Origin: Planctomycetota bacterium
GTDB lineage: Bacteria; Planctomycetota; PUPC01; DSUN01
Direction: 5' to 3'
Length of the DNA stretch: 40,988 nt
Assembly: GCA_016872855.1 (NCBI GenBank)
Contig: VGYV01000003.1
Coordinates: 1 to 40,988, forward strand
Each line of letters starts with the position of its first letter. Within the stretch, counting starts at the first letter, position 1. Under the pieces are notes generated by a model. That model was given only the letters and a program-made list of their open reading frames with translations, was not told the origin of the DNA and did not search any database. Below are positions 28,699-37,720 of the stretch, piece by piece. A program made the translations under genes and the position numbers.

Positions 28699-31600
28699 AT
28701 GCCCATGCCCCAGGTGCACTTCGCGGTCGGCATGGGGGCGGCGGCGCTCCTGGGCCTGCCCATGCTCCTCTGGCGCCGCCGCTGGCTCCTCTGGCTCCCG
28801 CTGCTGATGACCCTGTGCGGCGGGGTGGCCCTGCTGCCCGACGTGGTGACGCGGGGGAGGGATTTCCTGGCCGGGCCGGGGCACGGGCGGGGACATGGCC
28901 CGGCGGCCAACGCCCTCTTCCTGCACACGTGGCTCGACCGGCAGCCGGCGCTCTGCACGCGGGCGGCGTCGGACCTAGCGTTCCAGGCCGTGGCGCTGAT
29001 GTACCTCGCGTGCGCCGTCGGCTACGCAGGCTTCCTGCGCTGGGGCCTCCCGCGAATGGCCGAGGCCGAGGAGGCCCTGGCGCGCCTACGGCGCGAGACG
29101 GCGAGCTACCGCGCCGTGGCCCCCTTCGTGGGTGTCCTGCCGCTCCTCGTGGCCGGCGCCGCGGTGGTCTGGATGCTCTGGCCCGCGCGGCACAGGGAGG
29201 CAGAGGGTCCACAGGCGCTCGACGCGGGGCAGTGGGCGCAGCTCGTCTCACGGCGCATGGGCGTCTCCCCGGGCCAGCGGCTCGGCATCGTCCACGCCGC
29301 GTGGGACCGCGAGGGCGCATGGCTGTGCGGCGACCTGGGGGCGATGGTGGCACCCGGCGGGCCCAGCGTGGCCGAGCTTGTCGAACAGGCCAAGGCAAAC
29401 GGCTGCGACTTCGTGGCGCTGCTCGATAGCGCAGGCCCTGCCGGCCTGGCGGCGGCGCGACAGAAGCACCCCGACATGGCCCTCGTGGCGGGCCTGGTGT
29501 GGGACGCGCCGACGAAGCGAGGGGCCACACAAACCGTCGTGCTGCTGCCGCCGCAGCCGCGCGAGGCCGAGGCGCTGGCTGACTTCCGCCGGCGGTTCGC
29601 CCGCCCGGGGGTCTCGGCGGAGGAGGCCCTGCGATGGCTCGACGCCCACGCCGCCTCGCCCAAGGCCCAGCCCGTGGTTCTTGCCTGCCCATGCGCCGGC
29701 GGGGAGGGCTGGCCCGACCTGTTCTCGTGGCGGCGGACGAATGGGCTGTTCGTCGGCTTCCTGGGTCTCCCGGGCGCCGAACGCCTGTCGGCCCGCGATG
29801 CGCGCAGCCAGTGGGACCCTCGCGTGGCAACGGTGGGCGGCGCGTGGGACGGGTTTCTCGACCGCGGCTTCGGCCTGTGGGGCGCGGCGACCGCCTCGGG
29901 CTTGGGGGCGAAAAGGGGACAGGCACCTTTTCCCCAGGCGGAAAAGGAGCCAGTCCCCTTTTCCCCAGGCGAGTTCGCTCGCACCCACGTGTGGTGCCGC
30001 GGGCGCGGGCCTGAGGCCGTGTTGGAGGGCCTCCGCGGCGGCTGCGCCTGGGCCGTCGAGGGCGCCATCGTGCGCGCCCTGGACTTCGGGGTCATCGCCC
30101 CCACGCTCGAGCGCCCCGCGCGCATGGGCGAGGTGGCCCGCGTGGCGCCCGGCGACGAGGTGACTGTCGAGCTTGACCTTGATGTGCCGCCCACCGACTT
30201 CGCCGGGCGGCCCAACCAGCTCGACGAGGTGGAGCTGGTGTCGAACTTCGACGGCGATGCGGAGGTTGTGGCGCGCTTCCGCAACGTGCGGGAGCAGCGC
30301 CGCATCGTCCACCGCCTGCCGCCCGCCGCCGACAACAACGGCGGCCTCGGCTTCTACGTCCGCGCACGCGGCTGGCGACGCCTGGGCGACGACGCCAAGC
30401 TGTGCTTCTACACCAACCCCATCCGCGTCCTCGTGCGGGCCGGGCTGCCGCCGCCAACGCCCGTCGCCGCACCCGTCCGCGTCGCCGGTGGCACAGGCAT
30501 CCCGCCTGTGGCCCCGCCCACCCCGCCGCCCACAGGCAAGATGCCTGTGCCACCGGTCTCTCCGCCCGCAGCGGACGACGTGCGGGCCAGGCTCGCCGCC
30601 ATCGGCCTCCCGCCGAGCGTGCAGCCCATCCGCGTCGAGACGTTTCAGAAGCCGCCCGGCCGCCAGTGGCGCGGCGCCCACGTGAGCATCATTGGCGACC
30701 GCGGCCCCGCCCTGGCCGACGAGGAGCTGCGCGTCGAGCTCCTCCAGCGCATCCCCCTGGGCGAGGCCACGCGCCTGTTCTTCCGGTGCTACGCTGTGGA
30801 CTGCCCCCGCCTGGCCCTCGTGGCGCGCCCAGGCGGCGGAGGCGCCCCGGGCCAGGCCGCGCGCGAGCTGCCTGACCGCCAGTGGGTCGCGTTTGACCTC
30901 GCCTTCGGCGACGATCTCCTGCCCCTCCGCGCGGCCGCGGCCCGCCTCCGCCCGCCCGCCGAGGTCCAGGCCATCGAGTGGACCGCTGCGCGCCTGGGGC
31001 CGCTCTCCCGGTTCTACATCACCGACGTCGCGGTTTACGACCCCACGCCCGCCAGCCATCAGGAGCTGGCCCTGCGGCAGGCGGTGGAGTTGGACGCGGC
31101 GCTGCGCGAGACCGGCGGCCGAAGCGCTGCCCCCTCCGCCCGCCAGCGGGCCGAGGCCGCCCTCGGCCGCCTCGCCGCCTGGCGCGCGCGCCTCGACCCC
31201 CGCAAGGACCCCCTCGGCGCGGAGGACCTCGCCGCCGCACGCCGCGACCTGGCCACGCTGGCCGACGAGGTGCAACGCCTCCGCTGGCACGACGCAATGG
31301 CGCGCACCTTCGCCCTCCCCGACCCCAGGTTCGCCGTCACCTTCGCCCCGCCCGGCCAGCGCATCTCGGCGCGGAACCCCGCCTTCCGCCCGACCGTCCA
31401 GGTCGCCCGCTCGGGGGAGCTCGCCGCCGCAGGCGGCGAGGCCGAGAGCGTCCAGCTCGCCGTCGTCGCTCTCTGGGACAACCTCGAGGCCGTCGCCGTC
31501 GAGGTCTCCTCCTTCCTCCCGGTCGCGGGTGGCACGGCTGGCTTGCCCAGCCGTGGCGAGCCCGCGGCCGTCTCGCCCTCGCTGGCCCTCGTGGACGAGG

Positions 31601-33558
31601 TGGAGGTGCGCCCAGGCCCTTCGCTCACCCCCGAGCAGACGGGTTGGATGCCCGACCCGCTGCTGCCGTTCCAGCCCTTCGACGTCGAGCCGGGCGGCGT
31701 CCGCTCCCTGCTCCTCACCGTCGAGGCGCCGCCCGACCTGCCGCCCGGCGACTACGATGGCCAGGTGACGGTTCAGCCCCGTGGCCACGAGCCGGTGCGG
31801 TTGGCCGTGCGGCTGCACTGCTGGGGCTTCGCGCTCCAGGGGCAGCCGCTCGCCGTCGTCGGCCATCTCGACGAGCAGGCGCTCAGCGCACGCTGCGCCG
31901 GCGGCAAGCACGTGCCGCGACCCGTCCGCGACGCGCTCTACGGCTTGCTCCTCCGCCACCGCGTGTGCCCGGTGCCGCTGCTCGGGGGCACCGAGGCGGC
32001 GGACGTCGAGGAGGCGCTCTACTGCGCCGAGCGCGGCGCGGCGCTCGTCGTCCTCCGCGAGGCATCCTCGGCCGCCGTGGCGCCCAACGAGGCCGAGGTG
32101 GTTCGCGCGGCCCAGGCCACCGACAAGCTCTTCGACGCCAGCGGGCGGCGCTGCGGCGCGCTCCTCCTGCCTCTGGCGCCCCCCGACGAAAAGACCCGCT
32201 CCCGCATGTCCGCCCTCGGCCGCGCCCTCGCCCGCGAGCACCCCGCCCTCCTCCTCTTGGCCGGCGGCGACGGCGAGCCGCCCGGCGACCTCATGGCCCA
32301 CGTCTGGCGCCGACCCCTCGGCACCGACCCGCCACGCCGGCCCCACGACAACGATGTGGACGTCCGCCTCTCCCGCACCGCTCGCCGCGAGGGCTGGGAA
32401 CTCGTCGCCGCCACCCCCGACTCCACCGTGCCCAGCCTCCTCCTTACCTGCCCGCTCCACCACGTCCGCCTCCTCCCCTGGCTCGCCTGGCAGCACGGCA
32501 TCCGCGCTCTCTTCCTCCGCAACCTCACACGCTGGCGCGAAGACGACGACCTGCGCGACGGCGTCCTCCTCTACCCCCCTGTGGGCGGGGCGTCCCTGCC
32601 CCGCGCGCCTGTGGGCGGGGCCTCCGCGCCCCGCGCGGGGGACGGAGCCCCCGCCCACAACGAGCCTTGCGGCTCCCTCCGCCTTGTAGCCCTCCGCGAC
32701 GGGGTGGAGGACTACGCCTGCCTTCGCCACCTGTGGGACCGCGCGCGGCTCCTGAGGGCGCGCAGCGCCGAGCGCCACGCCGCTCTCCTGGCCTCCGCCG
32801 AGCGCCTCCTGGCCGACGCCGCCGCTGGCATCGGCTCCCTCGAGCGCCCCTGCCGCGACCCCCAGGTGCTCGCTGCCCTCCGCACCCAGGTCTGCCGCGA
32901 GGCCGAACGCCTCGAAGCCGCCTGGTGGGCCGACGTGGACGCGGCGAAGGACCTCCCGCCCCCGCCGCCCGAGGTCGCCGCCAAGCCAGGCGACGCCCAT
33001 GTCGCCCTCACTTGGGCCAGAAGCCCCGACCCCAGGGTCGCCGCCTACAACGTCTATCGCGCCCGCGACCCGCGAGGCCCCTTCGTCCGCCTCAACCCCG
33101 CCCCCGTCGAGGGCCTCGCCTGGAGCGACCGCTCCGTGGCCGACGGCGTGGCGTATCACTACCTCGTCCGCTCCTGCCGCGACGAGCTGGTGGACGGCCC
33201 TCGCAGCCCCGCGGCCTCGACCGTCACGCGGCCGGCGCCGCGCGTGGTCTGGCTGCCCGGCGCCGCGCCGCGGCCGGGCGCGCCCGGGCCGCTCCGCGTC
33301 GCGGTCCGGCTCGAAGGGCCGGGCACCGCCGGCCTCCTGCCCCTCGTGCGTCCGCAGCTCGCCTACACCGTCGGCTCCGCCGCCCTCAGCGCCTTCGAGA
33401 ACATGAACCGCCAGGAGGACGGCACCTGGGCGCTCGACGTGCCCGACCCTGGCTGGGGCCACCTCGCAGGCAAGGCCCTCCGCCTCCAGGCCCGCATCGT
33501 GGACCGCCAGGGCCGCATCGTCGCTGCCCCCATCGAGCGCCTCGTGGCCATCGAATGA
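28699..33558 (+). CDS. Large protein: N-terminal TM module, PHP-like region, DUF4091/GH123-like region, C-terminal fibronectin type III
   Basis: ATG 28699 MPMPQVHFAVGM; LVEQAKANGCDFVALLDSAG (PHP-like); LTVEAPPDLPPGDYDGQVTV and LRLVALRDGVEDYACLRHL (DUF4091-like); GDAHVALTWARSPDPRVAAYNVYRA (FnIII). Confidence 0.7.
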   Translation: MPMPQVHFAVGMGAAALLGLPMLLWRRRWLLWLPLLMTLCGGVALLPDVVTRGRDFLAGPGHGRGHGPAANALFLHTWLDRQPALCTRAASDLAFQAVALMYLACAVGYAGFLRWGLPRMAEAEEALARLRRETASYRAVAPFVGVLPLLVAGAAVVWMLWPARHREAEGPQALDAGQWAQLVSRRMGVSPGQRLGIVHAAWDREGAWLCGDLGAMVAPGGPSVAELVEQAKANGCDFVALLDSAGPAGLAAARQKHPDMALVAGLVWDAPTKRGATQTVVLLPPQPREAEALADFRRRFARPGVSAEEALRWLDAHAASPKAQPVVLACPCAGGEGWPDLFSWRRTNGLFVGFLGLPGAERLSARDARSQWDPRVATVGGAWDGFLDRGFGLWGAATASGLGAKRGQAPFPQAEKEPVPFSPGEFARTHVWCRGRGPEAVLEGLRGGCAWAVEGAIVRALDFGVIAPTLERPARMGEVARVAPGDEVTVELDLDVPPTDFAGRPNQLDEVELVSNFDGDAEVVARFRNVREQRRIVHRLPPAADNNGGLGFYVRARGWRRLGDDAKLCFYTNPIRVLVRAGLPPPTPVAAPVRVAGGTGIPPVAPPTPPPTGKMPVPPVSPPAADDVRARLAAIGLPPSVQPIRVETFQKPPGRQWRGAHVSIIGDRGPALADEELRVELLQRIPLGEATRLFFRCYAVDCPRLALVARPGGGGAPGQAARELPDRQWVAFDLAFGDDLLPLRAAAARLRPPAEVQAIEWTAARLGPLSRFYITDVAVYDPTPASHQELALRQAVELDAALRETGGRSAAPSARQRAEAALGRLAAWRARLDPRKDPLGAEDLAAARRDLATLADEVQRLRWHDAMARTFALPDPRFAVTFAPPGQRISARNPAFRPTVQVARSGELAAAGGEAESVQLAVVALWDNLEAVAVEVSSFLPVAGGTAGLPSRGEPAAVSPSLALVDEVEVRPGPSLTPEQTGWMPDPLLPFQPFDVEPGGVRSLLLTVEAPPDLPPGDYDGQVTVQPRGHEPVRLAVRLHCWGFALQGQPLAVVGHLDEQALSARCAGGKHVPRPVRDALYGLLLRHRVCPVPLLGGTEAADVEEALYCAERGAALVVLREASSAAVAPNEAEVVRAAQATDKLFDASGRRCGALLLPLAPPDEKTRSRMSALGRALAREHPALLLLAGGDGEPPGDLMAHVWRRPLGTDPPRRPHDNDVDVRLSRTARREGWELVAATPDSTVPSLLLTCPLHHVRLLPWLAWQHGIRALFLRNLTRWREDDDLRDGVLLYPPVGGASLPRAPVGGASAPRAGDGAPAHNEPCGSLRLVALRDGVEDYACLRHLWDRARLLRARSAERHAALLASAERLLADAAAGIGSLERPCRDPQVLAALRTQVCREAERLEAAWWADVDAAKDLPPPPPEVAAKPGDAHVALTWARSPDPRVAAYNVYRARDPRGPFVRLNPAPVEGLAWSDRSVADGVAYHYLVRSCRDELVDGPRSPAASTVTRPAPRVVWLPGAAPRPGAPGPLRVAVRLEGPGTAGLLPLVRPQLAYTVGSAALSAFENMNRQEDGTWALDVPDPGWGHLAGKALRLQARIVDRQGRIVAAPIERLVAIE
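29911..29963. repeat. In-frame GAAAAGGGGACAGGCACCTTTTCC.../GGAAAAGGAGCCAGTCCCCTTTTCC inverted repeat
   Basis: Encodes AKRGQAPFPQAEKEPVPFSPG. Confidence 0.88.
30485..30556. repeat. In-frame inverted repeat CCGGTGGCACAGGCATCCCGCCTGTGG / CCACAGGCAAGATGCCTGTGCCACCGG
   Basis: ~25/27 matching arm bases; encodes AGGTGIPPVAPPTPPPTGKMPVPPV. Confidence 0.9.
31529..31562. repeat. Short in-frame palindrome GGTGGCACGGCTGGCTTGCCCAGCCGTGGC
   Basis: Encodes GGTAGLPSRGE. Confidence 0.75.
32580..32659. repeat. In-frame GTGGGCGGGGCGTCCCTGCCCCGCGC repeat island
   Basis: Encodes PVGGASLPRAPVGGASAPRAGDGAPAHN; same family as 7700-7790 and 12453. Confidence 0.85.
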
Positions 33559-33763
33559 GGGGGTGTCATTTGACAGCATGTGTTTAGCGAGGAGGGCGCT
33601 TTTCTCCCTCTCCCTCGGGGAGAGGGTGGGGTGAGGGTGCTTGGGCTCCCGCGAGTTGCAGGGAAGGCACCCTCACCCGCCCGCCGATGGCGGGCGACCT
33701 CTCCCCGAGGGAGAGGTCGAGGCCCTCCGAGCCAAGGCTAAACGCGTACACTTGACACCCCCA
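33556..33763. repeat. Composite nested element: outer arms GGGGGTGTCA...GTTTAGC / GCTAAACGCGTACACTTGACACCCCC enclosing CCCTCTCCCTCGGGGAGAGGGTGGGG...CCTCTCCCCGAGGGAGAGG
   Basis: Read by eye; starts at the stop codon of the large CDS. Confidence 0.8.
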
Positions 33764-33781
33764 TTCCAAAGGAGGTCTATC

Positions 33782-34594
33782 ATGTCTCTTCACCGAAGTG
33801 TCCCACCCATCCTGCTGCTGGCCGCCGCGGCGCTCGCCGGCGGCGTGCCAGGCCGCGAGCCGCCGCCAAACTTCCCCGACATCGTCGCCCGCGTCCGCTG
33901 CGGCATCGGCGCCGTCGGCACCCTCAACCCCGCCAAGCGCCCCGCCCTCGAGTTCCACGCCTCAGGCTTCTTCCTCGACGACCGCGGCCGCTTCCTCACC
34001 GCCAACCACGTCCTCGACGCCATCGCCGAGCGCAAGCGCCTCGCCGACCTCCGCGTCTTCCTCCCCAGCGACGCCGACACCAACGGCCACCCCGCCACCG
34101 TCCTCGCCCGCGACCCCAAGCACGACCTCGCCCTCCTCGAGGTCAAGGGCGGCCAGTTCTTCCCCCTCGAACTCGGCGACTCGTCCCGCGCCCGCGAGGG
34201 CCAGGCCATCGCCCTCACGGGCTTCCCCTTCGGCTTCTTCCTCGGACTCCACCCCACCACCTGCGTCGGCATCATCAGCGGCATCAGCCCCATCGCCATA
34301 CCAGTCGCCAGCAGCAAGCTCCTCGACGGCGACACCATCGAGGCCCTCCGCAACCCCTTCAACGTCTTCCAGCTCGACGCCACGGCCCACCCCGGCCACA
34401 GCGGCGGCCCCCTCTTCGACCCTGCCACGGGCAAGGTCCTCGGCCTCGTCAACAGCGGCTTCATCCGGAAGACCAAGGAGAAGGTCATCTCCACCGGCAT
34501 CAGCTACGCCATGCCCATCCACCTGGCCAAGCCCATGCTCGACGAGGCCCTCAAGCCCAAGCCCGGCCCCCTGCCCCTCAAGGTGGACAAGTAG
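33782..34594 (+). CDS. Trypsin-like serine protease (S1C/HtrA-like, no PDZ seen)
   Basis: Signal peptide; LTANHVLDA (His), HDLALLEV (Asp), AHPGHSGGPLFD (Ser). Confidence 0.85.
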   Translation: MSLHRSVPPILLLAAAALAGGVPGREPPPNFPDIVARVRCGIGAVGTLNPAKRPALEFHASGFFLDDRGRFLTANHVLDAIAERKRLADLRVFLPSDADTNGHPATVLARDPKHDLALLEVKGGQFFPLELGDSSRAREGQAIALTGFPFGFFLGLHPTTCVGIISGISPIAIPVASSKLLDGDTIEALRNPFNVFQLDATAHPGHSGGPLFDPATGKVLGLVNSGFIRKTKEKVISTGISYAMPIHLAKPMLDEALKPKPGPLPLKVDK

Positions 34595-34598
34595 CAGC

Positions 34599-35288
34599 AT
34601 GGCAGAGGCAATGGGAGAGCACGATGAGGCCCGGCTCCACCTGGAGGTGGACGGCTCCGAGCTGCTGGTGAGCGTGCCCGTGCCGCTGGGGCCACGGACG
34701 CTCCTCGACCTTCTCCCGGCGGCGCGCGCCATTGCCCAAGCGCTCGCGGCCCACGCCGCTGAGGCCGCCGCCGCCCGCGGCCGCACCATCACCTGCCGCC
34801 GCGGCTGCGCCGCCTGCTGCCGACAGTACCTCAGCATCTCCGTGGTCGAGGCAGAGGCCCTCGCCCGCGCCGTCGCGGGCCTCCCCGCGCAGCGCCGGGA
34901 CGCCGTGCAGCAACGTTTCGATGCGGCGCTCCTCCGGCTCGAGCAGGCCGGCCTCCTCGACCCCGGCGCGCCCCGCGGCGGCCGACGCATCACCCTGCCG
35001 CCCCGTGAGACCCCGGCGGCCACGGTGGCGGCCACGTCACGCCGCTACTTCGGCCTCGCAATCCCCTGCCCACGGCCGCCAAGTGACAAGCAACGCGGCC
35101 TTCGGCCGCAACCAAACTCCAAACCTCAAACTCCAAATCCCAAACAAACCCCAATGCCCAAGCTCAAACGGCTGAACTGGGGCGCTGGTGCCAGGCCTTC
35201 AGGGCGTGTTGCCCAAATCCCCTTCAGGGGGATAGACCCGTTCGGAGTCCCGCCCTTAGGCGGATTGGGGCAGGAGAAGACCGCCTGA
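34599..35288 (+). pseudogene. YkgJ-like Cys-cluster protein, apparently truncated by repeat sequence after ~35080
   Basis: TITCRRGCAACCRQYLSISVVEAEALARAV ... ATSRRYFGLAIPCP then low-complexity repeat-encoded tail DKQRGLRPQPNSKPQTPNPKQTP. Confidence 0.6.
35113..35147. repeat. Heptad tract CAAACTC CAAACCT CAAACTC CAAATCC CAAACAA
   Basis: Period 7. Confidence 0.85.
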
Positions 35289-35345
35289 AGGCGGGACTCC
35301 CAACGAGTTCACCCTTTGGGCGACACGCCCTAAAGACCTGACACC
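35187..35345. repeat. Nested palindrome: outer GGTGCCAGGCCTTCAGGGCGTGTTGCCCAAA / TTTGGGCGACACGCCCTAAAGACCTGACACC; inner GGAGTCCCGCCCTTAGGCGG / CCGCCTGAAGGCGGGACTCC
   Basis: Direct reading. Confidence 0.9.
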
Positions 35346-35464
35346 ATTCCCGAGCACGGCGAATTGGGCCGTGGGGGCCTGGGGGCCGCAGGGTGAACGC
35401 AGGGGGCCGCGCCGGGCGAAGGGGTGACTCTGTCGCGCACCAGCATGGTGGTGGCCAGGAGTTG

Positions 35465-35484
35465 GCTCTTTCGCGCGAAAGAGC
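35465..35484. repeat. Perfect 20-bp palindrome GCTCTTTCGCGCGAAAGAGC
   Basis: Direct reading. Confidence 0.9.
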
Positions 35485-35574
35485 ACAAACCCGCAGCTCC
35501 CTACCGCACTCGCGCCGGAGGAGAATGCTCCTGGCCCCGTCTCTGCCAGCTCGCTCTCGATGGGCAGGCAATGG

Positions 35575-36639
35575 TCAGCGGCGCACCCCGCGGTCGCCCG
35601 CGGGCGGGTCCGGCTTGCGACGCGGCGGGGCCGCCATCAGCGCTTCGATCTCGCCGGCGACCTGGCGCGCGGTCCTGTCCTCCTCAAGCGCCGAGATGTA
35701 CTGGTGCAGGGGGTTGTTCGGGGCCTCCCGCCACTCGTGGGTGCCGTTGGGGAAGATGTGGTTGTGGCCCTCGGTGACGAGCTTCCAGGGGGCACCCGTG
35801 CCGCGCACGGCGACGAGCACGGCGATCGGGTCGGCGCTATGGCGGTTCTTCGCCTCGCCCCCAAAGTACAGCTCGTAGACTCGGCGGACGGGGTTGTCCT
35901 TCGGGAGCTCGGTGAGGCGCTTGCCACTGGCGAGCGAGTCTGCGAACTCGCCGCCGCCGGTGAAGGTGATGAGGGTGGGCCAGGCGGCGACGGCGCGGAC
36001 GGTGGATTCGGGGTCGGGCTTGAAGTTGCCCCAGCGGCCGGGGTCGCGGTCGGCGGGGTAGCGGGTGCCCATGCACACCCAGTGCTTCACCTTGCGCGCG
36101 GCCAGATCGCGGCCGGTGAGGGGCGAGAGGCCGTCGGGCTGGGATTCGAGCAGGTAGCGGAGATTCGTCACGTCGCCGACGGTGACGATGACCACGGCCT
36201 TGTCGGGCTGGGCGGCGAGGAGCTTGCGGTAGAGCGTCGTGGCGTCGGGCGTGGCGTCGCCGCGGGGGACGTCGTTGGGGAACTCCTTGGCGATCTGCTC
36301 GGCGTAGCGCGAGCGGGGCTTGTGCGCGGGGGGGCCTTTGGGCACGCCGATGGGCAGGTCGGGCCGGCCGTAGTAGGTGTTGATGGCATCGGTACAGGGG
36401 GCCGAGAAGGGGTGCGTGGCCGAGCACATTGTCGCCAGAATCTCGGCCTCCCCCTTGTCGGCCAGGGCGTGGAGGATCGCCAGCGCCGCCGCATCGTCGC
36501 AATCGCTGTCCATGTCGGTGTCGAAGATGATCCGCACGGCCTCGGCGGCGCGGGCGGCGAATGACGCGCCGCAGGCCAGCACGATGGCCAAGAGAAGCAC
36601 GACACCGGGCGAGCACTTCCCCATTTTCTCACGCCTCAC
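35575..36639 (-). CDS. Nucleoside hydrolase family protein, secreted
   Basis: VRIIFDTDMDSDCDDAAALAILHALAD (Asp cluster), signal peptide. Confidence 0.85.
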   Translation of the reverse strand: MRREKMGKCSPGVVLLLAIVLACGASFAARAAEAVRIIFDTDMDSDCDDAAALAILHALADKGEAEILATMCSATHPFSAPCTDAINTYYGRPDLPIGVPKGPPAHKPRSRYAEQIAKEFPNDVPRGDATPDATTLYRKLLAAQPDKAVVIVTVGDVTNLRYLLESQPDGLSPLTGRDLAARKVKHWVCMGTRYPADRDPGRWGNFKPDPESTVRAVAAWPTLITFTGGGEFADSLASGKRLTELPKDNPVRRVYELYFGGEAKNRHSADPIAVLVAVRGTGAPWKLVTEGHNHIFPNGTHEWREAPNNPLHQYISALEEDRTARQVAGEIEALMAAPPRRKPDPPAGDRGVRR

Positions 36640-37670
36640 GGTTTCAGGATGACGCCAATGGCCTCGCCGGGCGAGGAGACGAGTTTCTCGCAGGCGGCGG
36701 GGGCCTGGGCAAGGGGCACGATGTCGGTGATGAGGGGCTTGACGCGGAGGGTGCCTTCGGCGATGGCGCGAAGGCTCTCCTCGAGGTTCCGCTGGGTGGT
36801 CCAGGGGACGAAGACGGGCGGGTAGTCGGCCCCGTGCTCCCAGGCGTCGTCGTGGTAGCCTGGGCCTGGGCGGGCGGAGGAGCGGATGGCCACGTTCCCC
36901 AGGTCGGCTGCGAGGCCGAGGGTGACGCGGGCGCCGCCGACGGCAACGATGCGACCCCAGCGATGGCCGTCGGGCGCGGGCCTCATCATCTCATAGAGCT
37001 GCCTGGCCGCCTCGGTCGCCTCCCCGCCGAAGGCGAGAATCCCGCAGTCGAGGCCATGGCCGCGGCAGAACTCGGCGACGCGCGGCACGGGGTTCCCCTC
37101 GGCCACGTTGAACGCCGCGTCGGCCCCCGTGGCCTTCGCGATGTCGAGGCGCTTCGGAAAGCGGTCGAGGCCGGCGACGTGGGTGCCGCTGAGCTTGGCG
37201 AACTGCACGCAGAGCTGCCCTACGACGCCGAGGCCACAGATAGCGAAGTTCTCGCCGAACTGTGGCTCGGCTCGGCGGATGCAGTGGAGGGCGGTCGCGG
37301 CCAGGTGGCAGAACGCCGCCTCCTCGAACGACACGCCCTCGGGGATGGGCACCGTGAGGTTCACGGGCGCGACCGTATGGCTGGCGTGGAGTGCGAAGCC
37401 GCCGCCCATCGTCGCCACGCGGTCGCCCACCATGAACCGCGTGACCCCCTCGCCCAGCTTGATGATCGTGCCCCCGTTCTGATAGCCGAAGGGCCGGGGC
37501 GGGGCATCCGTTGGGTTCTTCCGCCGAGCCGGCACCCCGCCAAGCTCCGTCCCAGGGCTGATGAGCGACGCGGCGACCTCGATGAGCACCTGCCCCGGCT
37601 TTGGCTCGGGGATTGGCTCCTCGATCACCGCGAACTGCCCTCGCCCATCAATCGCTGCCACCCTGCGCAT
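36636..37670 (-). CDS. Zinc-type alcohol dehydrogenase-like (MDR family) protein
   Basis: EPIPEPKPGQVLIEVAASLISPGTE..., FAICGLGVVGQLCVQFAKLSG; overlaps nucleoside hydrolase start. Confidence 0.85.
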   Translation of the reverse strand: MRRVAAIDGRGQFAVIEEPIPEPKPGQVLIEVAASLISPGTELGGVPARRKNPTDAPPRPFGYQNGGTIIKLGEGVTRFMVGDRVATMGGGFALHASHTVAPVNLTVPIPEGVSFEEAAFCHLAATALHCIRRAEPQFGENFAICGLGVVGQLCVQFAKLSGTHVAGLDRFPKRLDIAKATGADAAFNVAEGNPVPRVAEFCRGHGLDCGILAFGGEATEAARQLYEMMRPAPDGHRWGRIVAVGGARVTLGLAADLGNVAIRSSARPGPGYHDDAWEHGADYPPVFVPWTTQRNLEESLRAIAEGTLRVKPLITDIVPLAQAPAACEKLVSSPGEAIGVILKP

Positions 37671-37720
37671 GCTCACCCTCGCTTTCAATGCCCATTCCGA
37701 GGTCGTTGCTCAACAGGGCC

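Noticed and set aside
29248-33579. 1443-aa antisense ORF, and other long ORFs such as 2694-4334 (-), 30978-33587 (+) and 4883-5827 (-)
   Set aside because: Shadow ORFs typical of high-GC DNA: low-complexity Arg/Gly/Ala/Pro-rich translations opposite or out of frame with convincingly domain-bearing CDSs
35345-35575. Possible displaced 3' end of the YkgJ-like gene
   Set aside because: No Cys-rich or RP-motif continuation seen in any frame; short ORFs here are compositionally random
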